A DNA stretch of 64,000 bases from Flavobacteriaceae bacterium (GCA_030148025.1 JASBUG010000009.1:62001-126000); one strand, 5' to 3'. Counted from the first letter of the stretch, positions 1 through 8,343 are shown. Numbers and translations: made by a program. Notes: a model not told the origin generated them from the letters alone.

Positions 1-2
1 AT

Positions 3-1169
3 CATTCGTTGTTTGATGAGTTGAGAAACATCTATAAGAATTTCTCTGCTGAAAATGCTATGGCAATAAAAGACATTGAAAAAGTAACCAATCACGATGT
101 AAAAGCGGTTGAATATTTTATAAAAGAGCGCTTTGATGCTTTAGGCATTTCAGAATACAAAGAGTTTATCCATTTTGGATTAACGTCTCAAGACATTAAT
201 AACACAGCAGTTCCATTAAGCATTAAGGATGCCATGAACGATGTGTATGTTCCTGAATACTTCACAGTTTTAAACCGTTTAGAAGAACTTTCTGAAGAGT
301 GGAAAGATGTACCAATGCTTGCAAGAACACACGGGCAACCAGCGTCTCCTACACGCTTAGGAAAAGAGGTTCAAGTTTTTGTGGTACGTTTAAAAGAGCA
401 GTTCAATTTAATGAACGATATTCCGTCAGCAGCCAAATTTGGTGGAGCCACAGGAAATTTCAATGCACACCATGTAGCCTATCCATCGATCGATTGGAAA
501 GATTTTGGAACGCGTTTCGTTCAAGAAAAATTAGGTTTATATCATTCGTTCCCAACAACACAAATTGAGCATTACGACCATATGGCCGCTTTATTTGATT
601 GCTTAAAACGTATCAATACTATTTTAATAGATCTTGATAGAGATATCTGGACTTATGTGTCTATGGATTACTTTAAGCAAAAGATCAAAAAAGGAGAAGT
701 TGGTAGTAGCGCTATGCCACATAAAGTAAATCCTATTGATTTTGAAAATAGTGAGGGTAACTTAGGTATTGCCAATGCTGTATTTGAGCATTTATCTGCT
801 AAACTTCCTATTTCCAGATTACAACGTGACCTTACAGATAGTACGGTTTTACGTAATGTTGGCGTGCCATTTGGACATACTATTATTGGTTTTAAATCGA
901 CACTAAAAGGCTTAAACAAACTACTTTTAAACGAAAGTAAATTTGCCGAAGATCTAGAAAATAACTGGGCGGTTGCCGCTGAAGCAATTCAAACTATTTT
1001 ACGACGTGAAGGTTATCCAAACCCTTATGAAGCATTAAAGGGTTTAACTAGAACCAACGAAGCTATTACACAAACTTCTATTGCTAACTTTATAGATACT
1101 CTGGAAGTAAGCGATGCTATTAAAACAGAATTAAAAGCAATTACACCAGGTAACTATACTGGTATATAA
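3..1169 (+). CDS. purB: Adenylosuccinate lyase, 5' end cut off by window edge
   Basis: This enzyme catalyses two fumarate-releasing steps of purine synthesis: SAICAR to AICAR and adenylosuccinate to AMP. The reading frame is open from the first bases of the window, so the true start lies upstream. About 60 N-terminal residues are missing compared with the roughly 450-residue E. coli-type enzyme. Visible family motifs are TNHDVKAVEYF near the start, the active-site stretch ARTHGQPASPT, and the fumarate-lyase signature SSAMPHKVNPIDFENSEGN. The C-terminus ends soon after the TPGNYTG element, as in E. coli PurB. The ATG of the next small gene follows the stop codon directly. purL, another step of the pathway, lies elsewhere in this window and not in an operon with purB. 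Identification is secure; only the N-terminus is unknown. Confidence 0.96.
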   Translation, partial: HSLFDELRNIYKNFSAENAMAIKDIEKVTNHDVKAVEYFIKERFDALGISEYKEFIHFGLTSQDINNTAVPLSIKDAMNDVYVPEYFTVLNRLEELSEEWKDVPMLARTHGQPASPTRLGKEVQVFVVRLKEQFNLMNDIPSAAKFGGATGNFNAHHVAYPSIDWKDFGTRFVQEKLGLYHSFPTTQIEHYDHMAALFDCLKRINTILIDLDRDIWTYVSMDYFKQKIKKGEVGSSAMPHKVNPIDFENSEGNLGIANAVFEHLSAKLPISRLQRDLTDSTVLRNVGVPFGHTIIGFKSTLKGLNKLLLNESKFAEDLENNWAVAAEAIQTILRREGYPNPYEALKGLTRTNEAITQTSIANFIDTLEVSDAIKTELKAITPGNYTGI

Positions 1170-1358
1170 ATGAACAACAATAAACTTACATTATTAGCAA
1201 CAGGACTGCTGGTAGCCTTCTTTTTTATTGCAGGTCTATTAAAATTGTTAGACAATTTTATTGTCATGATGCTATTATTTTTAGGCTTTATTGCTATTGC
1301 TGTAAATATTGTTATTATAAAATCTAAAGAAGATGATAAAAAAAAACTGCCTAAATAG
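1170..1358 (+). CDS. Small two-helix membrane protein
   Basis: This is a 62-residue hydrophobic protein of unknown function. Residues about 7-27 and 30-52 form two likely membrane helices, followed by a short charged tail (KSKEDDKKKLPK). Its ATG abuts the purB stop with no gap, so it is almost certainly co-transcribed and probably translationally coupled. Its stop codon lies inside the stem of the hairpin terminator. I recognise no family. Being a real gene is supported by the exact packing against purB and the terminator immediately after it, but nothing in the sequence points to a role in purine synthesis. Confidence 0.7.
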   Translation: MNNNKLTLLATGLLVAFFFIAGLLKLLDNFIVMMLLFLGFIAIAVNIVIIKSKEDDKKKLPK

Positions 1359-1370
1359 GCAGGTTTTTTA
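1338..1370. terminator. Bidirectional hairpin terminator
   Basis: The arms CTGCCT and AGGCAG are flanked by an A-run on the left and a T-run on the right, so the hairpin can stop transcription from both directions. It sits between the convergent small membrane gene (plus) and the DUF4252 lipoprotein gene (minus), and it contains the TAG stop of the plus-strand gene. Confidence 0.85.
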
Positions 1371-1395
1371 CATTAACATTTTTTATTTTGATTGA

Positions 1396-1998
1396 TTAAT
1401 CTAGCACTTCAGAGGACAGATCATCTAAAACATCACTTGCTCCTCCTGAAGGTCTAAAAAACTTCATGAAATCTTCAACCGAATTTTCATCTGAAGACAT
1501 CTGATTCACAACGTCTCCTAATTTCATGATCTTTGCTGGTTCCATATCGTCACCAAGAACTCTTATTATTCCGAAACCTGATTCATTCATACTTCCAAAA
1601 ATAATAAGCTCATCTATAGTTGTATCGGTACCAATATATTTTACAATAATTCTACCATCACTTGAGTTACCTCCTCTAAATAGCTCTTGGTATTTCTCAT
1701 CTTTTAAAATGGTCTTTACTTTAGCTAATTCAGCTTTATATGCCTCTTCATTATCACCATCTTTTTGGTAACCTAACATATTAAGTTTATCTATAGACTC
1801 GTATGCTTCCTTTTGTACATCTGTAAGATCGATATTCTCAACATTCACAAAACTTACTGGAATATCTACTGATATAAAATTAGGAGCTTCTTGATTTAAA
1901 ACATAATAACCTTGCAAGGTCTCTCCTCCATAGCCACAGCTGGTTAAAACAGTGGCTATAAGGAGTGACATTACATATTTTTTGATTGATGTGTACAT
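1396..1998 (-). CDS. DUF4252 family lipoprotein
   Basis: This 200-residue protein has a signal peptide ending in the lipobox LTSC, with Cys21 as the predicted lipidated residue. It is probably anchored in a membrane and exposed to the periplasm. The rest resembles DUF4252, a Bacteroidota family of unknown function found next to ECF sigma factors; its neighbour at 2034-2603 is a diverged paralogue. It is the last gene of the minus-strand run sigma factor, anti-sigma-like protein, DUF4252, DUF4252, with a 35-bp gap upstream. An internal ATG at residue 10 could also serve as start and would leave a shorter signal peptide. The family call rests on pattern memory plus context; the function is unknown. 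Confidence 0.78.
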   Translation of the reverse strand: MYTSIKKYVMSLLIATVLTSCGYGGETLQGYYVLNQEAPNFISVDIPVSFVNVENIDLTDVQKEAYESIDKLNMLGYQKDGDNEEAYKAELAKVKTILKDEKYQELFRGGNSSDGRIIVKYIGTDTTIDELIIFGSMNESGFGIIRVLGDDMEPAKIMKLGDVVNQMSSDENSVEDFMKFFRPSGGASDVLDDLSSEVLD

Positions 1999-2033
1999 GA
2001 TTGATGTGATGATGGTTAGTTTATACGCTCTTC

Positions 2034-2603
2034 TTAATTCTTATCTCCTGCTTTCTTTAAGTGCTCTCCACCAGGAATATTCATTTTACTAGTGATCTTT
2101 GAGATTTGATTTAAATCGATATCTCCTAAAACTGATACTATAACAGTTTCTACATTACGTTTTTTACCATTTATAGTAATGTTCTGATCTTTTGTAATTT
2201 CTCCCAGTCCAGTTACATACATAAGTAACTCTTTTACATGATTTGCTTTAGAGCCTTCACGTACATAGAACTTTACATTTTGCTCTCCATCTCTAAAACG
2301 CATTAATTCTTCTAACTCTGAGCTTCCTACGTATTTCTTTACATCTGAAGCCATACTAGCCGAAATACTCTTTTTATCGGTAGTTAAAAACTTCACGCTT
2401 TTTATTTTCTTTACCATATCGAAAGCTGCTTGATCTTCTGGATCATCTAGATCTAGATCTATACTTGCTATCATTTGAAACATTTTACTGTTTACAACTC
2501 CAGACCCTACGCCTTCCATATCTTCATACTTATCAAATAATCCTTGTCCAAACGACACTAATGGTGATAAGATAACTGCTATTATTAATACTAACTTCTT
2601 CAT
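2034..2603 (-). CDS. DUF4252 domain-containing secreted protein
   Basis: The 189-residue product has a clear N-terminal signal peptide (MKKLVLIIAVILSPLVSFGQ, cleavage probably after FGQ) and no lipobox, so it is likely periplasmic. The mature part is mixed alpha/beta and rich in Lys, Asp and Glu, matching DUF4252. It is the third gene of a four-gene minus-strand operon that starts with an ECF sigma factor. Members of the family are typically targets or outputs of such sigma/anti-sigma pairs; this is inference from recurrent gene order, not from a known activity. A lipoprotein paralogue follows directly. Confidence 0.8.
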   Translation of the reverse strand: MKKLVLIIAVILSPLVSFGQGLFDKYEDMEGVGSGVVNSKMFQMIASIDLDLDDPEDQAAFDMVKKIKSVKFLTTDKKSISASMASDVKKYVGSSELEELMRFRDGEQNVKFYVREGSKANHVKELLMYVTGLGEITKDQNITINGKKRNVETVIVSVLGDIDLNQISKITSKMNIPGGEHLKKAGDKN

Positions 2604-2631
2604 GTTTACTTGTTTTAATATTGTTTTGTTT

Positions 2632-3117
2632 TTACTTTAAAATTTTACTTGTTGTTTTTGACACATCTCCTAAGTATGACATATTGTTGGCTCCTTTATC
2701 AAAATTTGAAGAGACCATTGCAATACTTTCAGTGCCTTGGTTAAGTTTGCTAGATAATAAACCTAACAATTCTTTAGTTTGAACATAAGCTTCTTTTTCT
2801 TCTGCTGTAAGGCTTGCAAATGTTCTTTGTTCAGGTGTTACATCAACCTGAGTATATATCCCAAACATAAGAACTGCTATTGCTGCAACCGAAATCCATT
2901 TGTACAAAGTGTATGTTTTTCTAGGTTTTAATGGAACGTCTTTAGTAAACTGTTCTTCCTGGGTGTGCAAAAAATACTGGAACATCGATTTGTATACCTC
3001 TAAATGCGGCGGTACAGTCTCTTGAGAAAAATAGTCTTTTAACTGTTGCTCTTCTTTTAAAGTAGTTTCTCCGTTGTCGTACTTTTCTATTAATTTTTCT
3101 ATGCTATTTAACACCAT
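2632..3117 (-). CDS. Anti-sigma-factor-like single-pass membrane protein
   Basis: This 161-residue protein starts with a soluble cytoplasmic part (about residues 1-70), has one membrane helix (about 74-90, WISVAAIAVLMFGIY) and ends in a 70-residue exterior part. Its start codon overlaps the end of the ECF sigma gene by 14 bp, so the two are translationally coupled. This topology and position are typical of a membrane anti-sigma factor that holds the sigma factor inactive until an envelope signal arrives. I see no ZAS zinc-binding HxxxCxxC motif, so it is not a classical zinc anti-sigma protein. The role is inferred from layout. Confidence 0.72.
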   Translation of the reverse strand: MVLNSIEKLIEKYDNGETTLKEEQQLKDYFSQETVPPHLEVYKSMFQYFLHTQEEQFTKDVPLKPRKTYTLYKWISVAAIAVLMFGIYTQVDVTPEQRTFASLTAEEKEAYVQTKELLGLLSSKLNQGTESIAMVSSNFDKGANNMSYLGDVSKTTSKILK

Positions 3118-3613
3118 AACTATGTGTTTTAGTTAATTTTTCTCTTAATGTTTTTCTCGCTCTTGATAAAGCAACTCTAATTGCTGTATGATTCATATCT
3201 AGCATTTTAGCTATCTCATCAAAATCGTATTGCTCTATATCTCTAAGCTGTAATATTATTTTTTGTTGCTCTGGCAACTCTTCCATTATTTTAGAAACCC
3301 AATCTACACTATCATTCAACTCTACTTGTTTCTGTAGTGACACATTATTATCTTGATAATTGCTATGCACTATCTTTAAATTTTGAGAGTGCTTAGATTT
3401 TAATTTGTCAAGACAAAAGTTCTTTGTCATTGTCATAGAAAATGCTTCAACATTCTTGTATTCGCTAATCTTTTGTTTATTGTTCCACAGCTTAAGCAAG
3501 ATCTCTTGTGTAGCATCTTCTGCTTCTTCCTGCGAAACTAATAATCGTTTTGCTAGTCTAAATACTTTATCCTTAAAAGGCATTACTATTTTTAAAAACT
3601 CAGCCTGTGTCAT
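3104..3613 (-). CDS. ECF RNA polymerase sigma factor
   Basis: This 169-residue protein has the two-domain ECF layout. Region 2 is near residues 10-75, with the core-binding motif EDATQEILLKLWNN and a promoter-melting segment AFSMTMTKNFCLDKLK. Region 4 is near residues 110-160, with the helix-turn-helix around DEIAKMLDMNHTAIRVALSRARK. It directs RNA polymerase to a small envelope-linked regulon that probably includes its own operon (see the promoter at 3654-3683). The downstream anti-sigma-like gene overlaps it by 14 bp and two DUF4252 genes follow. The ATG at 3613 is well placed, about 40 bp from the predicted transcription start. Confidence 0.93.
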   Translation of the reverse strand: MTQAEFLKIVMPFKDKVFRLAKRLLVSQEEAEDATQEILLKLWNNKQKISEYKNVEAFSMTMTKNFCLDKLKSKHSQNLKIVHSNYQDNNVSLQKQVELNDSVDWVSKIMEELPEQQKIILQLRDIEQYDFDEIAKMLDMNHTAIRVALSRARKTLREKLTKTHSYGVK

Positions 3614-3653
3614 TTTCTTTGGTTAGTGTACAGCGTTTTAGTGCTATTTGTAA

Positions 3654-3683
3654 TTACGACGAGGTACTTTCTATTTTGTTACA
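3654..3683 (-). promoter_or_regulatory. Likely ECF-type autoregulated promoter
   Basis: Read on the minus strand, TGTAAC is followed after exactly 16 bp by CGTCGTAA. This matches the general ECF layout (an AAC-containing -35 and a CGTC-containing -10, 16-17 bp apart). The predicted transcript starts about 35-40 bp before the sigma factor ATG. No TAnnTTTG housekeeping element is obvious in the same position. Confidence 0.6.
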
Positions 3684-3756
3684 CGAGAACTAAAATTATT
3701 TTTATTTTACAATAATGTAATTAACTTTAGAGTTTAAAAAGAAAATTAAATACGCT

Positions 3757-5220
3757 ATGAAAATTTACAAAAATCTCCTGATTTTACTAGTTCTTACAGG
3801 GTTTACCTTTAGTTGCTTTGATGATAATGATGATACTACTGTTTCTGCTAGTGAAATAAATGATTTTGTTTGGAAAGGAATGAATTTATTCTATTTGTAT
3901 AAAGATAATATTCCTGACTTAGCCAACGACAGGTTTTCTTCAGATCAGGCATATGCCGATTATTTAAATTCTTTTGCTTCGCCTGAAGCTCTATTTGAAA
4001 GCTTAATATATAACAGACCAACCGTAGATAGATTTAGCTGGATCGTTGATGATTATATTGCCTTAGAGCAATTATTTAGTGGTGTTACAAAACGAAGTGG
4101 TTTTGAATTTGACCTCTATTCGGTTCCAGGAAGTAGTTCTGAAGTATTTGGAATTGTCAGACTGGTTTTACCAAATAGCAATGCTAGTAATAATAATTTG
4201 GTAAGAGGTCAGGTGTTTACATCTGTAGATGGTGTTACCCTTACAACAGATAACTATAGCAGTGCTTTTAGTCCTGACTCATATACTCTAGGTTTTGCAG
4301 ATTATGATGATAACGGAACTCCGAGTAACCTAGATGACGATAGTATTACATCAAACGGAAATACGGTGACATTAACTAAAGAAGTTTATACTGAAAATCC
4401 GGTATTTAAAACTGAAACCATTGACCTTGGAGGTGGTGAAAACTTAGGCTATTTAATGTACAATGGCTTTACTGCAGATTTTAATAACCAATTAAATGCA
4501 GCGTTTGGAGAATTAAAAAATAACAATGTACAACACTTGGTATTAGATCTAAGGTATAATCCAGGAGGTTCTGTAAATACAGCGACACTTTTAGCAAGTA
4601 TGATCACTGGACAGTTTAATAATCAAGTATTCACTAAACTTAATTACAACAGTGGACTTCAAAGTAATAATACTACTTTCGATTTTACTAACACTTTCGA
4701 TGGAAACACTATTAACAGCTTAAATTTAGATAAAGTATATGTACTAACTACCAGTGGTTCAGCTTCTGCAAGTGAAGGTGTTATTAATGGTTTAAAAGCT
4801 TATATAGATGTTGTACAAATAGGCACAAATACCACTGGAAAATCGCAAGCATCAATTACTATTTACGATTCTCCAGATTTTTTACGTGATGGCGCAAATC
4901 CTAATCACACATACGCTATGCAACCATTGGTTGCTATAACGGTTAATAAAAATGATGACGTTGTTCCGTCTACTGGATTAACACCATCTATTGTTCTTGC
5001 CGAGTCTCCAAATAATTATGGTATTTTAGGAAATGTAAACGAACCTTTATTAGCTGCTGCAATTGCAGACATTCAAGGAACTGGACGATTTGATTTTTCT
5101 ACAAATAGTGAAGGTCCAATTGCTACTAGTAATAGTTTAATACCACACATTAATGAAATGTATATAGAGAACAAAACTCTTAGCGATATTCAAATTAATA
5201 AAGCAACCCAAGACCAATAA
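3757..5220 (+). CDS. S41 family C-terminal-processing peptidase, lipoprotein
   Basis: This 487-residue serine peptidase has a signal peptide ending in FSC, with Cys20 as the lipidation site, so it acts in the periplasm or at the outer membrane. An N-terminal helical domain is followed by a PDZ-like part (about residues 100-200) and the S41 catalytic core. LDLRYNPGG precedes the Ser motif TTSGSASASE (Ser337 by alignment with C-terminal processing proteases), and the catalytic Lys is in TTGKSQ (Lys362). It resembles the Bacteroidota C-terminal-processing/tricorn-type S41 lipoproteins. The gene stands alone, divergent from the ECF sigma operon, so control by that sigma factor is possible but not shown. 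Substrates are unknown. Confidence 0.88.
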   Translation: MKIYKNLLILLVLTGFTFSCFDDNDDTTVSASEINDFVWKGMNLFYLYKDNIPDLANDRFSSDQAYADYLNSFASPEALFESLIYNRPTVDRFSWIVDDYIALEQLFSGVTKRSGFEFDLYSVPGSSSEVFGIVRLVLPNSNASNNNLVRGQVFTSVDGVTLTTDNYSSAFSPDSYTLGFADYDDNGTPSNLDDDSITSNGNTVTLTKEVYTENPVFKTETIDLGGGENLGYLMYNGFTADFNNQLNAAFGELKNNNVQHLVLDLRYNPGGSVNTATLLASMITGQFNNQVFTKLNYNSGLQSNNTTFDFTNTFDGNTINSLNLDKVYVLTTSGSASASEGVINGLKAYIDVVQIGTNTTGKSQASITIYDSPDFLRDGANPNHTYAMQPLVAITVNKNDDVVPSTGLTPSIVLAESPNNYGILGNVNEPLLAAAIADIQGTGRFDFSTNSEGPIATSNSLIPHINEMYIENKTLSDIQINKATQDQ

Positions 5221-5253
5221 ATAGAGATAGGAAGGTTAATCATTATTATTTAA

Positions 5254-5955
5254 ATGCATAAAACCTATTTTAACTGGAGTACTGGAAAAGATTCAGCTTT
5301 AGCTCTATACTATTTACTTAACGACAAAAACTATCATGTTGACGAGTTAGTTACCACTGTTAATAGTCATTTTAATAGAGTGACCATGCATGGCCTAAGA
5401 AATGAGCTACTCCATGCCCAAACAAAATCTATAGGAATTAGTTCATCAATTATAGAACTTCCTGAACAACCTTCAATGGAAGTTTATGAGCAAAAAATGC
5501 TTGAAACGGTTTCAAGATTAAAGCGTCAAGGGTTTACGCACAGTGCCTTTGGTGATATATTCCTAGAAGATCTAAAAACTTACAGAGAAAATCAATTAAA
5601 CCAATTAAGCATAAAAGCTATTTTCCCTTTATGGAAACAAAACACTAAAGAGCTTGTAAATGAATTTTTAGATTTAGGTTTTAAAACCATAATCGTTTCA
5701 GCAAGTGCTAAGTATTTTGACAGAGATTTTGTTGGAACTATAATAGATGAAAATTTTATTGACAAATTGCCTGAAGGTGTAGACCCTTGTGGTGAAAATG
5801 GTGAGTTCCATACCTTTTGTTTTGATGGGCCTATCTTTTCAGAACCTATTCAATTTGTAATTGGAGAAAAAACATATAGAGAATATAAAAACCCTGATAA
5901 GGATGATGAAAATCCTCAATCAGGGTTTTGGTATTGTGATCTTATACCTAAATAA
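5254..5955 (+). CDS. Dph6-related ATP pyrophosphatase (adenine nucleotide alpha hydrolase family)
   Basis: This 233-residue protein belongs to the PP-loop ATP pyrophosphatase superfamily, DUF71/Dph6 branch. The P-loop-like motif WSTGKDSAL sits at the N-terminus (SGGxDS variant) and the family region GEFHTFCFDGP is near the C-terminus. Eukaryotic Dph6 amidates diphthine, but bacteria have no diphthamide, so the bacterial enzyme probably adenylates and amidates or thiolates another substrate; B12 salvage has been suggested for some DUF71 proteins. Its closeness to the B12 uptake locus that follows convergently is therefore notable. A strong hairpin lies inside its last 25 codons. The family call is firm and the substrate unknown. 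Confidence 0.82.
   Translation: MHKTYFNWSTGKDSALALYYLLNDKNYHVDELVTTVNSHFNRVTMHGLRNELLHAQTKSIGISSSIIELPEQPSMEVYEQKMLETVSRLKRQGFTHSAFGDIFLEDLKTYRENQLNQLSIKAIFPLWKQNTKELVNEFLDLGFKTIIVSASAKYFDRDFVGTIIDENFIDKLPEGVDPCGENGEFHTFCFDGPIFSEPIQFVIGEKTYREYKNPDKDDENPQSGFWYCDLIPK
5888..5929. terminator. Terminator-like hairpin inside coding sequence
   Basis: An 11-bp perfect stem (AAAACCCTGAT with ATCAGGGTTTT) encloses a second short stem (AGGAT with ATCCT). It lies within the last codons of the Dph6-like gene, just before the convergent btuB stop. The T-run is better on the minus strand, so it probably ends the btuB transcript. Confidence 0.6.
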
Positions 5956-5964
5956 GATTATTAA

Positions 5965-7833
5965 CTATAGAGTTAGGTTCATTCCTATAAGTACATTTCT
6001 ACCTCTTGTTGTGTAGCCTATAATCTCTTCATAATCTTCATTAAAAATGTTAGTAATATTAGCAAACAACTTTAGTTTATTCTTTAGTATTCTATGACTT
6101 ACATATACATCTAGTAAAGAATACGAATCAAGATCTACATTTTGGAATACTGAAAAATCAGTATCCACTCTTGTGCCGTTATACTGGTAATTTAGTGTTG
6201 CAACGGTTCTTTCATTAAAATTATAAGTAACTCCAGCATTAGCTTTATGCTTTGGTAACCTTAAACGAACGCCTTCTTTTAATTCTGTAAATGTATAATT
6301 AGCATTAATACTTAGCTTATCTATTAGTTTTGCTTCAGCCTCAACCTCAACACCTCGCACCTTAGCATCAGTTGTAGCATTTTCATAACCTGTAGTGTAT
6401 ATAATCGTATTTTCTTCATTTCTATTAAAGAATACTCCATTCAATCTAAACCCTTTTCCATTTGAATACTCCAATCCTCCTTCAATGGTTCTATTTTCTT
6501 CTGGTTCTAGGTCTGGGTTTGCACCAAACGGACCAAATAACTGTGATAAGTTAGGTGCTATAAAAGATGTTGCATACGATCCGAAAACTTTTGCATAACC
6601 TGATTTTACATCAATTTTATACGATGGATTTAAACTATAAACCAAGTGTGAACCATATTCACTATGATTATTAAATCGCGCTCCTGCATTAATATTTAAT
6701 CCGAAATCTGAAACATACACTACGTTTAAGTAAGGATCAACTGTATTATAAGATTCTTCGTCAGAGAACTCACTTTTATAATCACCGTAATTTAAACCAA
6801 CAATTGTGTAGAACTCGTTATTAAAAGTATACTTATTAAACGCATCAACAACAAAACTCTGCGCCTTATTCATTGATGAAAATGACGAAATAGTTTCTCT
6901 TTCAATATCTGTATAAGCTGCATTAACTTGAATGCTACCATTTGTATAATCGAATTTAGGAGCTACTCCTACTCTGGTTTGTTTAGATTTAAATTCATCG
7001 TTAGTATCCGCTAAAGTATAAGTTGGAGGCGGAAAACCGTCTATATCAGTTTTAAAATTGTCATAACTTCCAAATGCTGTTATAGAAATTCTGTCATTGA
7101 TCTCATAACCTAGCTTTAAATTTGTATTATATCTTGAAAACGGATCCTTTTCAGCATTAGTAGCATTAGCAGCAGACAAACCATCAACATATCTATTACC
7201 AAAACTTGCTACGTAATTAAGCTTATTCAAGCTACCACTTAGTGTCACATTGTTAGTAAAACTAGTTCCATCGTAATCTTGATCATCTTGTGATTGGTTT
7301 GTTCCTATAGAAGTTAAAAAACTTGCAGAAATAGCCTTTTTTGAAGCTTTTCTGGTGGTAATACTAATAACAGCTGTTGCTGCAGCATTACCATATAATG
7401 TACTTGCTCCTCCTTTAATAATTTCAACAGATTCTATAGTGTTTAAATCTAAAAGGCGAAGGTCAAATTCGTTTAATACTAATGATGGATCATTCACTTG
7501 AATTCCATCAATTAAAACCAAAACTTGTCTGTTGTTACCACCTCTAATATAATACCCTAAATTCTGTCCTTCAACACTTTTACTACCATTAATTTCAATA
7601 CCACTTTTAGTGTTTATTAATTCTACTAGCGTTCTACCTTGATTATTTTCGATCTCACTTCTTGAAATCTTAATAACCGTTTTTCCAGAGTTTTCACGTT
7701 TTAATTTAAATCGTGAATCTGTCACTACAACTTCGTTTAGTTCTTGTACAGCAAGAGAGTCTGTTTGTTGCTGCGCAAAACCAAACACAGATATACATGT
7801 AAAAAGTATACCAAAAACATTCGTTTTTTTCAT
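5965..7833 (-). CDS. btuB: TonB-dependent cobalamin receptor, BtuB-type
   Basis: This 622-residue outer-membrane receptor has a signal peptide ending at GFAQ, a TonB-box-like stretch ELNEVVVTDSR (residues about 31-41), a plug domain (about 45-165, with IEINGSKSVEGQ, YYIRGG and VLVLIDGIQVND) and a 22-strand barrel ending in the aromatic/hydrophobic strand RNVLIGMNLTL. It binds a large substrate outside the cell and imports it using TonB energy. The assignment to cobalamin rests mainly on the cobalamin riboswitch directly upstream and the adjacent btuFCD genes. It has no carboxypeptidase-like N-terminal domain as SusC proteins do, which fits BtuB. High B12 should shut its expression off. Confidence 0.93.
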   Translation of the reverse strand: MKKTNVFGILFTCISVFGFAQQQTDSLAVQELNEVVVTDSRFKLKRENSGKTVIKISRSEIENNQGRTLVELINTKSGIEINGSKSVEGQNLGYYIRGGNNRQVLVLIDGIQVNDPSLVLNEFDLRLLDLNTIESVEIIKGGASTLYGNAAATAVISITTRKASKKAISASFLTSIGTNQSQDDQDYDGTSFTNNVTLSGSLNKLNYVASFGNRYVDGLSAANATNAEKDPFSRYNTNLKLGYEINDRISITAFGSYDNFKTDIDGFPPPTYTLADTNDEFKSKQTRVGVAPKFDYTNGSIQVNAAYTDIERETISSFSSMNKAQSFVVDAFNKYTFNNEFYTIVGLNYGDYKSEFSDEESYNTVDPYLNVVYVSDFGLNINAGARFNNHSEYGSHLVYSLNPSYKIDVKSGYAKVFGSYATSFIAPNLSQLFGPFGANPDLEPEENRTIEGGLEYSNGKGFRLNGVFFNRNEENTIIYTTGYENATTDAKVRGVEVEAEAKLIDKLSINANYTFTELKEGVRLRLPKHKANAGVTYNFNERTVATLNYQYNGTRVDTDFSVFQNVDLDSYSLLDVYVSHRILKNKLKLFANITNIFNEDYEEIIGYTTRGRNVLIGMNLTL

Positions 7834-7905
7834 TTTACTTAATAATTACTCGGAATAGTATGTACTATCATACCAAAACTTTTATCCCGAAAGTTTGACT
7901 TATTT

Positions 7906-8106
7906 GTTTGAATTTGGCAGGTCTCCTGACTTGCGTCTTGTTACTCTCCTTCCCAAGAGTCTCATTGCGAATCACATTTGTGATGTGGCAATCTCTCAGT
8001 GGATTGTAGTTGTAACAACTCTTCTATAAAGAGATGCTCAATCAAGTTGAGCATAAAGCTTACAGTTGCGGGAACAGTTCTGGATTTGCACCAGATTCCC
8101 TTTTAA
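7906..8106 (-). promoter_or_regulatory. Cobalamin riboswitch controlling btuB
   Basis: On the minus strand the element begins with a stem around GGGAATCTGGTGCAAATCC, continues with the paired GAACTGTTCCCGCAACTG region and ends in the B12 box AGTCAGGAGACCTGCC (7916-7932). These are hallmark segments of the adenosylcobalamin aptamer in the right order. Between the box and the btuB ATG lie about 80 nt with a small hairpin (GTATG with CATAC, around 7858-7873) and no terminator with a T-run, which suggests control of translation rather than termination. Confidence 0.95.
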
Positions 8107-8148
8107 TCCTTTTAATGTTAATTTTTAAAAAAGAACCAAAATTCGCTG

Positions 8149-8156
8149 CGAAAGTA
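8149..8156 (-). promoter_or_regulatory. Candidate -7 element for the btuB transcript
   Basis: TACTTTCG on the minus strand lies about 45 bp before the riboswitch begins and is one base from the TAnnTTTG consensus. No clear TTG is found 19 bp upstream, so this is a weak call. Confidence 0.35.
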
Positions 8157-8188
8157 ATTATTATCTATTGATATTAAATAAGAATACC

Positions 8189-8296
8189 TTACTTTTTTTT
8201 AGTCATTTTATACATCAAATAAATAAAGCCAACCAAAAAATGAAGTATGATAATTCCAGCTACTATATATATGGTTAAATTTGAATCGCCTCTCAT
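8189..8296 (-). CDS. 35-residue single-pass membrane protein in B12 locus
   Basis: A short ATG-to-TAA frame encodes MRGDSNLT, then a hydrophobic helix of about 22 residues (IYIVAGIIILHFLVGFIYLM), then a basic tail (YKMTKKK). This is a good single-span membrane protein with the basic end predicted inside. A TAACTTTG element (8312-8319, minus strand) sits a few bases before the ATG, and the frame ends about 30 bp before the btuB promoter candidate. It lies between btuB and btuF, where about 620 bp would otherwise hold only the riboswitch. I recognise no family. Being a real gene is supported by the clean helix, the charged tail and the promoter-like element, but not by homology. Confidence 0.55.
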   Translation of the reverse strand: MRGDSNLTIYIVAGIIILHFLVGFIYLMYKMTKKK

Positions 8297-8311
8297 GAGT
8301 ATAATTTTAAT

Positions 8312-8319
8312 CAAAGTTA
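8312..8319 (-). promoter_or_regulatory. -7 element before the 35-residue gene
   Basis: TAACTTTG on the minus strand fits TAnnTTTG. The ATG would lie about 16 bp downstream, giving a very short leader. No TTG lies at the ideal distance. Confidence 0.35.
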
Positions 8320-8343
8320 CAATCCAAACTTGAGGTATTTAGT

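Noticed and set aside
299..568. 89-codon frame inside purB
   Set aside because: Shifted reading of the secure purB frame, with no independent signal.
3705..3725. TTACA-N4-TGTAA inverted repeat before the S41 peptidase gene
   Set aside because: Short and A/T-rich; such arms occur by chance in this composition, and no second copy was found nearby.
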